A stretch of DNA of 59,916 bases from positions 1 through 59,916 of the forward strand of contig CAMWYR010000010.1 in assembly GCA_947178505.1 (NCBI GenBank), written 5' to 3'. Below are positions 33,648 to 42,169 of the stretch, in pieces. The notes under the pieces are model-generated. The model did no database searches. It saw nothing but the letters and a program-made list of their open reading frames with translations, and was not told the DNA's origin. Each line of letters starts with the position of its first letter. The stretch's first letter is position 1. This stretch comes from an uncultured Muribaculaceae bacterium. Its GTDB lineage: Bacteria; Bacteroidota; Bacteroidia; Bacteroidales; Muribaculaceae. The position numbers and the translations under genes were made by a program.

Positions 33648-33998
33648 ATGAAAATGAACTTTTTGGAGGAAGTCCGCACCCTGTTCAGCCAGTCGCAGAC
33701 CTGGTTCAAACTGGAGGTGGAATATCTCAAGCTTACCGTTGCAGAGAAAGTCACCCTTCTTCTCGGCACTTTGATAATAGGTTTCATCGCCTTGCTGCTC
33801 AGCATGGTTGTACTGATAATGCTCGCGCTGAGCCTGGCGGAGGTGTTCAAGCTTATCATGCATCCCGGCCTGGCTTATCTCTCCACGGCCGGAGCAGTGT
33901 GTGTGCTGCTACTTTCATTCTATCTGTTGCGTCGTCCGGTACTGATGAATCCTATCGCCCGACTGATCACTAAAATATTCTTTGATAAAAAGCATTGA
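33648..33998 (+). CDS. Holin-superfamily-like membrane protein (PF07332 type)
   Basis: A 116-residue protein with an amphipathic N-terminus (residues 1-35), two transmembrane segments (about 38-65 and 73-92) and a short basic tail. The pattern EVEYLKLTVAEKVTLLLGTL fits the phage_holin_3_6/DUF1469 family, which in chromosomes is encoded with YtxH-type genes and is not a phage holin. It overlaps nothing and is followed 1 bp later by a partner gene. The arrangement resembles the enterobacterial yqjD-yqjE-yqjK group, suggesting an envelope-associated stress role (inference). Confidence 0.8.
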   Translation: MKMNFLEEVRTLFSQSQTWFKLEVEYLKLTVAEKVTLLLGTLIIGFIALLLSMVVLIMLALSLAEVFKLIMHPGLAYLSTAGAVCVLLLSFYLLRRPVLMNPIARLITKIFFDKKH

Positions 33999-33999
33999 T

Positions 34000-34326
34000 A
34001 TGGCAGAAGTAAAGAAGGAGGTTGAGGTGGTCAAGGCCGAACCTCAGCATGAAGAGTTCAAGGGCTATACAATGGCTGAGATCAAGTATCAACGTGCCAT
34101 GCTGGCCCTTAAGAAGGAATACTGCAAGGATAAGATGATGCAGTCGATGGCTCAGTTCAGGCCCAAGAAGAAGGAGCCGTCAAAGAAATCATCGGCATTT
34201 GCGATCGCCACCTCGATGGCATCTAAATTGCTGGGCAATCTGAATACTCTCGATTACATTATGATGGGCATCTCCTTATTCGGTACCGCAAAGAAAGGTT
34301 ACAAACTTATCAGAGGTAAAAAGTAA
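34000..34326 (+). CDS. Small basic protein, partner of the holin-like gene
   Basis: A 108-residue protein. The first 60 residues are charged and helical (MAEVKKEVEVVKAE). A Lys-rich stretch (RPKKKEPSKKS) follows, then a weakly hydrophobic C-terminus with Gly/Ala/Leu. The frame opens at 33982 inside the previous gene, but the ATG at 34000, just after that gene's stop, is preferred. prmA begins 1 bp after its stop codon. I recognise no family; the constant pairing suggests a peripheral membrane partner. Confidence 0.72.
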   Translation: MAEVKKEVEVVKAEPQHEEFKGYTMAEIKYQRAMLALKKEYCKDKMMQSMAQFRPKKKEPSKKSSAFAIATSMASKLLGNLNTLDYIMMGISLFGTAKKGYKLIRGKK

Positions 34327-34327
34327 A

Positions 34328-35182
34328 ATGAACGATTATTATAGCGTCAGGGTTAATGCGACGCCTTGCTCCTCCGACATAACAGATCTGGCGGCTTCTT
34401 TCCTCGCGGACGCCGGTTTTGAGTCTTTTGAGCCCGATGATAAGGGTCTCACCGCCTATGTCAGCGTTGCGGCCGTAGATGCGCTTAAATTGGCCCGTAC
34501 AGCCCTTGAGGACTTCCCAATGGAGGCCCACTTTAATATCAGTTGCCATCTCGTTAAGGGTGAGAACTGGAATGAGGAATGGGAAAAACACTATTTCAAA
34601 CCGATTCTGATCGATGAGGAATGTGTGATCCATTCCTCTTTTCATACAGATGTGCCGCAGGCTCCATATGATATCGTGATCGACCCTAAAATGGCGTTCG
34701 GTACCGGCCACCATGACACGACATCCAACATGGTACGTCTGCTCCTTGAGAGCGATCTGGAGGGTAGGAAAGTGATCGATATGGGCACAGGTACAGGTAT
34801 TCTGGGTATTCTTGCCGCGATGCGCGGAGCAAGCGATGTGACGGGTATTGAAATCGATCTTCCGGCCTTTGAGAATGCGGTGGAGAATATTAGTCTGAAC
34901 GGTGTGGATATGACAGCCGTGCATGGTGATGCGTCGGCTCTTGACCAGCTTCAGGAAGCCGATTTCCTATTGGCAAATATCAACCGCAACATTATTCTCA
35001 ACGATATTGACCGCTATGCAAAGAAAGTAAAGAAAGGTGGGAAAATGTTCTTAAGTGGCTTTTATGAAGAGGATGTTCCTTTGTTGCTTGAGGCCGCCTG
35101 CGTACTCGGATTCAAGGAGGAGAAGAGGCTTGTCACTCCGGCCCGTTGGACAGCGCTTAGCCTCGTCAAAAAAAATGACTGA
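34328..35182 (+). CDS. prmA: Ribosomal protein L11 methyltransferase
   Basis: A 284-residue SAM-dependent enzyme that trimethylates ribosomal protein L11. An N-terminal substrate-recognition domain is followed by the PrmA hallmark ENWNEEWEKHYFKPI and by the methyltransferase core with DPKMAFGTGHHDTT, the SAM loop VIDMGTGTGILGILAA and the catalytic NINRN motif. The length is usual. It begins 1 bp after the preceding stop and is followed after 3 bp by a GNAT gene, so the three are co-transcribed. Confidence 0.95.
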   Translation: MNDYYSVRVNATPCSSDITDLAASFLADAGFESFEPDDKGLTAYVSVAAVDALKLARTALEDFPMEAHFNISCHLVKGENWNEEWEKHYFKPILIDEECVIHSSFHTDVPQAPYDIVIDPKMAFGTGHHDTTSNMVRLLLESDLEGRKVIDMGTGTGILGILAAMRGASDVTGIEIDLPAFENAVENISLNGVDMTAVHGDASALDQLQEADFLLANINRNIILNDIDRYAKKVKKGGKMFLSGFYEEDVPLLLEAACVLGFKEEKRLVTPARWTALSLVKKND

Positions 35183-35185
35183 CCG

Positions 35186-36463
35186 ATGAATGCAATTGAA
35201 CTAAAGAAGAAGTTCAGTCAACTCTGGAAGGATACTTTCCATGACAGCGATGCTTATATTTCGCTGGTTATGGATAACTATTTTCATCCCGAGTACTGCT
35301 TGTACGAGGAGGCGAACGGTGAACTGACAGGGGCCCTGATGGGGGTGCCTTATGAGTTCGGAAACGAGGATAATAAAATATCAGGTTTATATCTTTGTGG
35401 TCTCGCAACGAAGCCTCAGTATAGGTCGCGTGGTATCATGACGCGCTTGCTATCCGCTGTCAATTCCAAGGCGCGTAAGGATGGTTTTGCATTTACGTTC
35501 CTGATTCCTGCCGATGATGGTTTACGTAAGTATTACAGGGATAGAGACTACGTGAATGCATTCTATCGTGTTATTGATAATTATACATCTCTGCATAATT
35601 TCGATCTTGAGTATGAGGCGGATCTGCAGCTTCAGAAAGAGAAAGTGGCAGATATGAAGCGCAGATATTTCAGTTCGCTGATTACCCGTGAATACAACAC
35701 TTCGGAACCTTGTGGCAGTCAGGAAACCGAGAAAGTCGTAAGGATGATTCTCGATATTCAGAACAGACAACTAGATCTTCAGATATATCATTCTGAGGAA
35801 GATCTGCATACCATCATAGCCGAGAACAGATTAAGTGGAGGAAGTATGGTGGTCACCAGTAATTCTCAGGGAATAGTCACGGCCGCCGCATTCATTGGTA
35901 AATCCGAAGAGGAACTGAAGATTGATATCTATAAACTCTACACCACCGACCTCACGAGCAAATTTAAGCTCCTTTCTTACATTAAGGAGAAATATGCCGA
36001 CTACGGTATCAGATTGTACATCTCACTTGTGGATATGGACAGGAAAGCCCTATGGTCGCGCACCTACGGGTCGTATATGGGAGAAGCCCCCCAGGTGGCC
36101 TCCATTTCATCAACAGAGAGTGTCTATTCATTGGCGGCTCACTCGAAAGTGTACGGAATGGCACGAGTGCTTAACCTTTACGAGATTCTAAAATTTCAAG
36201 CCAGACAGAGGCACGATCTAAAATATTCGATTCTCGCGAAAGGGGATGAATTTGATACCTATGACCGCTTTGATGTAAAGGATGGCCATATAAACATAAA
36301 GGAGCTTACCGGTGAGAATCTGAGTCCGTCTCAACTGGCTTATGTCATGTCAAAGCGCGATATCGCTGAAATCGTTTTCAGACGCCGTGATACAGACAAC
36401 CTTGTTACGGAAGCTTTCGGTATTCCTTCAATTAATGGCTCGATCTCCCTTATGCTCGATTGA
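35186..36463 (+). CDS. GNAT-family N-acetyltransferase
   Basis: A 425-residue protein. The N-terminal 150 residues form a GNAT fold with the acetyl-CoA-binding region GLATKPQYRSRGIMTRLLSA. A second, diverged GNAT-like unit and a C-terminal sterol-carrier-like region follow (SILAKGDEFDTYDRF, then LAYVMSKRDIAEIVFRR). The overall size and layout resemble Eis-type acetyltransferases, which modify lysines or small amines; the substrate here is not known. It is 3 bp after prmA and ends the transcript before a strong terminator. Confidence 0.85.
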   Translation: MNAIELKKKFSQLWKDTFHDSDAYISLVMDNYFHPEYCLYEEANGELTGALMGVPYEFGNEDNKISGLYLCGLATKPQYRSRGIMTRLLSAVNSKARKDGFAFTFLIPADDGLRKYYRDRDYVNAFYRVIDNYTSLHNFDLEYEADLQLQKEKVADMKRRYFSSLITREYNTSEPCGSQETEKVVRMILDIQNRQLDLQIYHSEEDLHTIIAENRLSGGSMVVTSNSQGIVTAAAFIGKSEEELKIDIYKLYTTDLTSKFKLLSYIKEKYADYGIRLYISLVDMDRKALWSRTYGSYMGEAPQVASISSTESVYSLAAHSKVYGMARVLNLYEILKFQARQRHDLKYSILAKGDEFDTYDRFDVKDGHINIKELTGENLSPSQLAYVMSKRDIAEIVFRRRDTDNLVTEAFGIPSINGSISLMLD

Positions 36464-36558
36464 GACCCTCTTGCCCCTGATTGACGCCGAAGGCGCTGCG
36501 AGAGTATGAATAAGCATTAGAACGACCGGATATCAGACTACTTGTTTAGAACTTTTGA

Positions 36559-36592
36559 AAAGTAAATGACAGCAATGTCATTTACTTTTTTT
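36559..36592 (+). terminator. Terminator after the GNAT gene
   Basis: AAAGTAAATGACA (36559-36571), loop GCAA, TGTCATTTACTTT (36576-36588), then more Ts. It is a perfect 13-bp stem ending the prmA transcript. Confidence 0.9.
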
Positions 36593-37013
36593 ATGCCCCT
36601 TCTGGCCGGCGAAGTTAACATTGAAGGCCTGAGGTCTAAAAGTTAAATAATGATCGCCATAAGAGATAAAGAATAGGAGAGATGTGAGGATAATGAACAT
36701 CAAAAATTGGGTTTTCTTCTACATTGAAAAGAGAGGTGCAGTTAGATTTGAAAATGTAAATAGCTATTAGTCACGATGCAACGCGGTTTATAATCGCAAA
36801 TTAAGGCTCTGAGAATCTAAAATTATCCAGATTGAATGGAATTACCCGTAAAAAATCAAATTTCAAATCTTATCTCGAAATGTAAGGTCGGCGATAGGGA
36901 ATAACTGCGCATACGGAAATTTCCTAACTATTTAAGATTGGTCAAATTGGGACATGGGTTCCATCTGGCAATGCGAGGAAACTTCGCTTGTTTTAAAACA
37001 CAATCTTTCAATC

Positions 37014-37123
37014 GCAAATTTGCAAATGAAATTGCAAATATCTCTTTGCAAAATTGATAGTTTAGTTGACAATTGCATTGTTCTGTTAGTTCTTTTATAA
37101 TGTAAATTGAGATATTTGCAAAT
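37014..37123. repeat. Upstream cluster of TTGCAA palindromic sites
   Basis: GCAAATTTGC (37014-37023), TTGCAA (37020-37025), TTGCAA (37032-37037), TTTGCAAA (37045-37052) and ATTTGCAAAT (37114-37123). Three cores are 12 and 14 bp apart, close to one helical turn, as expected for a cooperative operator. Confidence 0.6.
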
Positions 37124-37366
37124 ACATATTATGTATTACTAAATGCAATTTCTTCTAATTAACATTTATTTATCTTTAACTTTAAGCATTAGTTATCAGA
37201 TACATAGCTAAATTCTCGTAAATCTACTTCAATAAAATATGATAAATTGGAACTATTTAGCTTCACTCTTTAATTTTGGTGATTATCTTCAGTTATTGCA
37301 GTTTCTTATAATATTGAAGTTAAATTTAGCTTTATTTGAGTAGATTAATGGGATTCTCGAAATTAT

Positions 37367-37425
37367 GCAATTGCAAATTAAAAATCTAAATTGTAAAATT
37401 TGAAGCTGCATAATGTAAATTTGCA
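37367..37425. repeat. Promoter-proximal TTGCAA/TTGCAT sites
   Basis: GCAATTGCAAATT (37367-37379) and AAATTTGCAT (37416-37425). The second contains the TTG of the -33 element of the HTH gene promoter, so a bound repressor would block it. Confidence 0.55.
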
Positions 37426-37451
37426 TATCTCAAATTTAAATGTTATCTTTG
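37421..37451 (+). promoter_or_regulatory. Promoter of the HTH gene
   Basis: TTG (37421-37423), 20 bases, TATCTTTG (37444-37451). It is an exact consensus match with a predicted leader of about 25 bases. Confidence 0.78.
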
Positions 37452-37481
37452 TAAACGCAATTTAAAATTACAAATCATCTG

Positions 37482-38045
37482 ATGGAAGAGCAAAATGTCG
37501 CAATTCGTCTAAAAGGCTTCATAGATTCTATGGGCCTTTCTCCTTCTCAGTTCGCTGATGAGTGTGGAATACCCCGGCCCACCCTCTCTCAGCTCTTGAG
37601 CGGGAGAAATAAGAAGATCAGCGATATTATCGTAGGTCAGATTCATAGGGTATATCCCGATCTCTCTGTTGTGTGGCTTCTTTTCGGAGAGGGTCCGATG
37701 CTTAATCAGAGTCTCTCCACGGAATCAGTAGATATGACGCCGAAGTCTATGGAAAATGGAAAAGATGGTGTTGTCTCTGCAGATCTGACGTTTTCTCCTT
37801 CTAAAAATCCGAGCAACTCTCCATCAAAATTTGAAAATGAAAACGTCAGAGGCTTAACTACCCCCTCGGATGGAGTTCAAAATATTGATTTAAGGTTAAT
37901 TGAAGCTCAAAATCAAATTGTGGATTTGCAACGACAAATAGATAAAATACGTAAAAATCCCCGGAAAGTGAGTCAGATTACGATCTATTATGATGATTCT
38001 ACGTTTGAGACGTTCGTTCCGTTAAGCGAATCATGCAAGCCTTAG
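37482..38045 (+). CDS. HTH (XRE-like) transcriptional regulator, orphan
   Basis: A 187-residue protein. Residues 7-70 form a helix-turn-helix domain (LKGFIDSMGLSPSQFADECG, then PRPTLSQLLSG) ending WLLFGEGPML, a layout common in phage-type and Bacteroidetes repressors. A polar Ser/Asn-rich linker (75-135) follows, then a short coiled coil (IEAQNQIVDLQRQIDKIRK) and a beta-like tail (QITIYYDDSTFETF). Dimerisation through the coiled coil is inferred. It is the only gene on its transcript. The TTGCAA sites overlapping its own promoter suggest autoregulation. The AT-rich setting and lack of partner genes hint at a mobile-element remnant. Confidence 0.85.
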   Translation: MEEQNVAIRLKGFIDSMGLSPSQFADECGIPRPTLSQLLSGRNKKISDIIVGQIHRVYPDLSVVWLLFGEGPMLNQSLSTESVDMTPKSMENGKDGVVSADLTFSPSKNPSNSPSKFENENVRGLTTPSDGVQNIDLRLIEAQNQIVDLQRQIDKIRKNPRKVSQITIYYDDSTFETFVPLSESCKP

Positions 38046-38071
38046 TCGAAATAGGAGGACTTATAAATGAA

Positions 38072-38119
38072 ATCGACGGTACCGATGAAAACTTATTTTC
38101 ACCGGTGCCGTCGATGTTT
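38072..38119. terminator. Terminator between the HTH gene and rarA
   Basis: ATCGACGGTACCG (38072-38084) pairs with CGGTGCCGTCGAT (38103-38115) with one mismatch, and GTTTT follows. It lies between two convergent genes. Confidence 0.75.
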
Positions 38120-38163
38120 TGTGTGATGTGGATAGTATGGTTATGTGCAGTTGATGCGCTTTA

Positions 38164-39435
38164 TTATTTCAGACTGTTGATTCTCTCAACCATCTTTGTC
38201 TCCTGTGGATTATCGCCCGGCCTCCAAAACACGGCGTGCTTAATTTCATCGGGAAGATACTGTTGCTCTACATAGTTTCCCGTATAATCATGCGCATATT
38301 TATACCCTTCATGATAGCCAAGATCCTTCATTAGTTTGGTCGGCGCATTGCGAAGATGAAGCGGAACGGAAAGATTTCCGCTACGTTCCACCTCGCTCAG
38401 AGCATTGGCAATCGCGGCGTAAGCGCTGTTGCTTTTCGGAGAGTTTGCCAGATAGATTGCACATTCAGAAAGTATTATTCTCCCTTCAGGCCAACCAATT
38501 TTTGCAAGAGCATCAAAGGTAGCATTTGCCAGTAGAAGTGCATTCGGATTTGCCAGTCCGATGTCCTCGGCAGCAAGAATAACAAGGCGCCTCGCAATAA
38601 ATTTGGGATCCTCTCCTCCGGCCACCATCCGTGCGAGCCAGTAAACTGCAGCTTGCGGATCACTTCCCCGGATTGATTTGATGAAAGCAGAGATTATATC
38701 ATAATGCAATTCGCCGTTTCTATCGTAGGCGGCTGGATTCTCCTGCAGGCTTCCGGTGACATTCTTATCGTTTATCACCACAGTTTCACCCCGTGGAGTT
38801 GACTGCTCTAAAAGGTCAAGAATATTTAAAAGTTTTCTCGCATCTCCTCCGGCATATCTGAATAAAGCCCCTTTCTCATCTATGCGGATATCACGCCGGG
38901 AAAGGATCTTATCATTCTTCAGCGCGCGCAGCAGCAACTGTTCCATTCCTGCTTCGTCGAGACTCTTGAGAGTATACACCTGTGCACGCGAAAGCAACGG
39001 TCGGATCACCTCAAAGGAGGGATTCTCCGTAGTGGCACCGATCAGCGTGATGATACCCTGCTCAACAGCTCCCAGAAGTGAATCCTGCTGAGATTTGTTG
39101 AACCGGTGAATTTCATCAATGAAGAGGATCGGACGCCCATTCGAAAAGATGCTCTGATGATCCTTTTTAGCTTTTTCAAGCACCTCGCGCACTTCCTTTA
39201 CTCCTGAAGTCACGGCAGACAATGTATAAAACGGCAACTCCGTCGTTGCGGCCACAATCTTGGCAAGGGTTGTTTTACCTACTCCCGGAGGTCCCCAGAG
39301 AATAAACGAATTAATGCGTCCCGACTCTATCATCTTGCGGATGATACCTTCTTTTCCTACCAGTTGTTCCTGGCCGATATAATCCTCAAGAGAAGAGGGC
39401 CGCAGGCGCTCTGCCAATGGTATTGTATTGTTCAT
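38164..39435 (-). CDS. rarA: Replication-associated recombination protein A (RarA/MgsA)
   Basis: A 423-residue AAA+ clamp-loader-like ATPase that acts at stalled replication forks. The N-terminus has LAERLRPSSLEDYIGQEQLV, Walker A GPPGVGKTTLAK, Walker [17 protein letters not shown] and the sensor IGATTENPSF. The MgsA C-terminal tetramerisation part includes YWLARMVAGGEDPKFIARR and the final YLPDEIKHAVFWRPGDN. Its ATG overlaps the HAD gene stop as ATGA, so translation is probably coupled. Confidence 0.96.
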   Translation of the reverse strand: MNNTIPLAERLRPSSLEDYIGQEQLVGKEGIIRKMIESGRINSFILWGPPGVGKTTLAKIVAATTELPFYTLSAVTSGVKEVREVLEKAKKDHQSIFSNGRPILFIDEIHRFNKSQQDSLLGAVEQGIITLIGATTENPSFEVIRPLLSRAQVYTLKSLDEAGMEQLLLRALKNDKILSRRDIRIDEKGALFRYAGGDARKLLNILDLLEQSTPRGETVVINDKNVTGSLQENPAAYDRNGELHYDIISAFIKSIRGSDPQAAVYWLARMVAGGEDPKFIARRLVILAAEDIGLANPNALLLANATFDALAKIGWPEGRIILSECAIYLANSPKSNSAYAAIANALSEVERSGNLSVPLHLRNAPTKLMKDLGYHEGYKYAHDYTGNYVEQQYLPDEIKHAVFWRPGDNPQETKMVERINSLK

Positions 39436-40079
39436 AGCGTCATAAGGGTTTTAATCAGTTTCTCTTTATCAACGGCCCTTAAATCAGGCACGATGATATC
39501 AGCCATATCCCTGAGTGAATTTTCGGGGAGTGTCGTGGTCAGACCGACCACAAATGCTCCTGCCGCACGTCCTGCCGTAACGCCCTGTCTTGAATCTTCA
39601 AAAACCGCGCATCTTACAGGCTTCGCACCAAGTATTCGGGCTCCGAGGAGATATCCCTCAGGATCTGGCTTGGATTTCGAGATTCTGTCTGCTGTCACAA
39701 TATCAGTAAAATAGCCAACAAGTTCAGGAAGTTCTTCACGCAGATGGCGCATCTTCTCCTCATTGCTGCTTGTGACAAGCACGGCTTTATATCCTTGCTT
39801 CTTAAGAAAGTCAAGAAAGTCCTTAGCCCCGGGGAGCCATTCGTATCTCATCTTCTGTTCTCGTTCATTAAGTAGTCCGATCACCTGCTCATGAAGAGAT
39901 GGATGAAAATACTGACCCAGAATTTCACTCAGGGTCGTGCCCTTAATCTTAATTGCAAAATCTTTCACACCGGTAGGAACTATCCGGTCAATCTCATTCC
40001 ATATTCTGGTGTATTCCTTCTCACTGTCGATCAACACGCCGTCTAGATCGAACAGAAATCCAATATTTTCTTTTTCCAT
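39432..40079 (-). CDS. HAD-family phosphatase, beta-phosphoglucomutase-like
   Basis: A 215-residue haloacid-dehalogenase hydrolase. Motif I is FDLDGVLIDSE (nucleophile Asp, acid/base Asp), motif II is VTSSNEEKMR, motif III Lys is in SKSKPDPEGYLLGA and motif IV is CAVFEDSRQGVTAGRAAGA. The helical cap follows motif I, as in the sugar-phosphate phosphatase/mutase subgroup. The substrate is unknown. The start at 40079 (MEKENIGFLF) is chosen over 40112 because it lies directly before the core. The gene is upstream of rarA with an ATGA overlap. Confidence 0.88.
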   Translation of the reverse strand: MEKENIGFLFDLDGVLIDSEKEYTRIWNEIDRIVPTGVKDFAIKIKGTTLSEILGQYFHPSLHEQVIGLLNEREQKMRYEWLPGAKDFLDFLKKQGYKAVLVTSSNEEKMRHLREELPELVGYFTDIVTADRISKSKPDPEGYLLGARILGAKPVRCAVFEDSRQGVTAGRAAGAFVVGLTTTLPENSLRDMADIIVPDLRAVDKEKLIKTLMTL

Positions 40080-40210
40080 TTTTAAGATTGTTAGATTGAA
40101 ACGCAAAAACATCGCTGATTAAACTCCGTTGCACCGAATATCACTGGAGCATGGTTGAGTAGATCAGTCACATCCGTTTCAATGCTTTAAGTAATTTTAG
40201 AACGTTTGTT

Positions 40211-42166
40211 CTATTCTAATAACATTTTCCAAGTCCCTGAGTTCCTCACGGAGTGAGAAGTTATTCCAAGGCTGTCGGCAAGCCATAAAATTTCCTTCTC
40301 ACGCGCTTTGCGAAGCAAGGTGTGGATAACTATCATTTCGGGTCGGTAAAGCGCGGCAGCACGCTTGAAATCCTCTCCATCACCACCAGCCACAATCAGC
40401 ACGTGGCATTTCTGCGTGGTATCAGTCGCTGAAGATACACCCCTTCCCCCTTGCACAAGAAATCTTTTATCCCCGATTGTGAAATCCGACATGCACTGCC
40501 GCGACAGGGCAATTTCGTTCTCCACGCCGTCGTTAAATGTCTTGATCAGTATGCGTGATGAGTCGGCCGGAACGATAACTCCGTAACGAGGGGTATCGTT
40601 ACCGTAAACGAACAGAGAGATTGCACATGCGACGGCTGTTGAGGCTGCGAATGTCCCCCAAAGACCCTTTTTACTGCTGTTGAGCATGAAGGCGAGAAAA
40701 AGAAGCATAAGTAGCCACAGACACACACTCCAGCCGGATGGAGTGAAATTAATAGCCGTATTACCTCCGTCGGTAAGGACACTAAGAAATTCGCCGCACC
40801 ATTCAAAACTCTTGTTCAAAACTTCTACGAGAAATTCTAAGTGAACGCCACAGGCATTCAAGCAGAGATAGATTATTGCCACCACAAGGAAACAAGGCAA
40901 AAGAGGTAGCAATACCAGATTAGCCGGAAGAAACATTATCGGGACGCTTCCGAAGTAATATGCTGAAAGAATCCAGGTGGAGATGCTCGCAACGAGCGAG
41001 GCGATTATTAGTTCTGTTGTCTTATATAGTATAGGCCGGCTCCGATGATCAACAGGATTATAATGGGAAGCAAAGAAAATCAAAGATGCCACGCACACGA
41101 AACTCAATTGGAATCCGACATCGAATAATGCCCTGGGAGTAACCACGAGTATTATCAGCGCTGCAAAAAGCAGAGCATTCCAGGCCGTATTCTTCCGTTC
41201 AAGTAAGATTCCCATTGTTATGGCACACGCCATAAGGACGGCTCTCACTGTTGAGAACGCCCAACCGGTGATGAAGGCATAGAATCCCAAAAGACAGAGA
41301 CTAAATACCCATCTGAGTTTATGGTGACCGGTAAGGTTAAGCGGAAGCAAAAGCCAAAGCATTATTCCGGCCATAATCCCCACGTGCATACCGCTCAGCG
41401 CCAGCACATGTGAAACTCCGGCATCAGAAAAAAGGGCTGTTGTGTCATCGCTAAGGAAGCTTTTTTCGCCCAGCAGAACTGTTATGAGAAAGTGTGAAGT
41501 CTTTGAGTTGAGCCCGCTCTTCTCTATACCTTCTTCCAGTCTTTCTCTTATCCGTCTGCCTGCGCCCGAGAGAGTCGTCTGCCTGCCCGTTATCCGGATA
41601 TCTTCCGGACGACAGATGCTTTTATATTCAAGGCCGTCGATACTGAGCTTCCGCTGATAGGAACTTATAAAAAAAGAGGTTGCTTTGTTTACTATGGGGA
41701 TCAGTTTCAACTGTACGATGATATTATCATCAACTTCAGCCGGAATGTGATCCGAGTTAAGCTGAATTCTAAAACGGGAGGTTTCACGTATGTTACCGTT
41801 CCGATCCCATATTCTCTTAACATCAATTATCGCACGGTCGCCCGATGCGGTCGTTCTGATGGATTCTATCCGTCCTTCAGCCGCACGAATCAGTCCGGCC
41901 CCTTGTCCCGGAGAATAGGGCTCTGTCAGATCGAAACAAAGAATTCCAAGGCCAAAAAACATAAGGGATACCCACACATAGTGCAGGTATCCGGTTTTGT
42001 AGGCCCTAATAGGATTCTTGGATGTTGAAAGGAGATAGAGATATAGGATCAGAGCGCAAGCCACCGATACTGCTGCCCAAACCAGACCGGCCCCTGAGAA
42101 GGCACATACTATTCCTATTGCAAGCGCGGTTACCGGGAAAAAGAGGAGAGAGGAAGTCGGTTTCAT
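40211..42166 (-). CDS. comEC: ComEC/Rec2-family DNA-uptake channel protein
   Basis: A 651-residue polytopic membrane protein. The N-terminal DUF4131 region has about three membrane segments and an OB-like soluble part. The Competence domain carries the hallmark FSDAGVSHVLALSGMHVGIMAG near residue 250. The C-terminal region (about 540-651) is soluble and should correspond to the metallo-beta-lactamase-like domain, but I see no HxHxDH motif, so it seems degenerate or non-catalytic. Family members import single-stranded DNA across the inner membrane. No other competence genes are in the window. It begins 3 bp after aroE. Confidence 0.88.
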   Translation of the reverse strand: MKPTSSLLFFPVTALAIGIVCAFSGAGLVWAAVSVACALILYLYLLSTSKNPIRAYKTGYLHYVWVSLMFFGLGILCFDLTEPYSPGQGAGLIRAAEGRIESIRTTASGDRAIIDVKRIWDRNGNIRETSRFRIQLNSDHIPAEVDDNIIVQLKLIPIVNKATSFFISSYQRKLSIDGLEYKSICRPEDIRITGRQTTLSGAGRRIRERLEEGIEKSGLNSKTSHFLITVLLGEKSFLSDDTTALFSDAGVSHVLALSGMHVGIMAGIMLWLLLPLNLTGHHKLRWVFSLCLLGFYAFITGWAFSTVRAVLMACAITMGILLERKNTAWNALLFAALIILVVTPRALFDVGFQLSFVCVASLIFFASHYNPVDHRSRPILYKTTELIIASLVASISTWILSAYYFGSVPIMFLPANLVLLPLLPCFLVVAIIYLCLNACGVHLEFLVEVLNKSFEWCGEFLSVLTDGGNTAINFTPSGWSVCLWLLMLLFLAFMLNSSKKGLWGTFAASTAVACAISLFVYGNDTPRYGVIVPADSSRILIKTFNDGVENEIALSRQCMSDFTIGDKRFLVQGGRGVSSATDTTQKCHVLIVAGGDGEDFKRAAALYRPEMIVIHTLLRKAREKEILWLADSLGITSHSVRNSGTWKMLLE

Positions 42167-42169
42167 CGG

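Larger units (their letters stand above)
36593..37481. other. Long AT-rich intergenic region with repeated TTTGCAAA-type sites
   Basis: An 889-bp stretch without a credible gene. Its composition is clearly more AT-rich than its neighbours. From 37014 on it contains many copies of TTGCAA and near matches, often within palindromes. The left part (36600-36950) has scattered poly-A/T runs and one CAAATTTCAAAT (36857-36868), but no clear structure. It leads into the promoter of the HTH gene. Confidence 0.6.

Noticed and set aside
38068-38127. 19-codon ORF with AGGAGG upstream, after the HTH gene
   Set aside because: It is made by the arms of the HTH/rarA terminator hairpin. The AGGAGG match is most likely chance.
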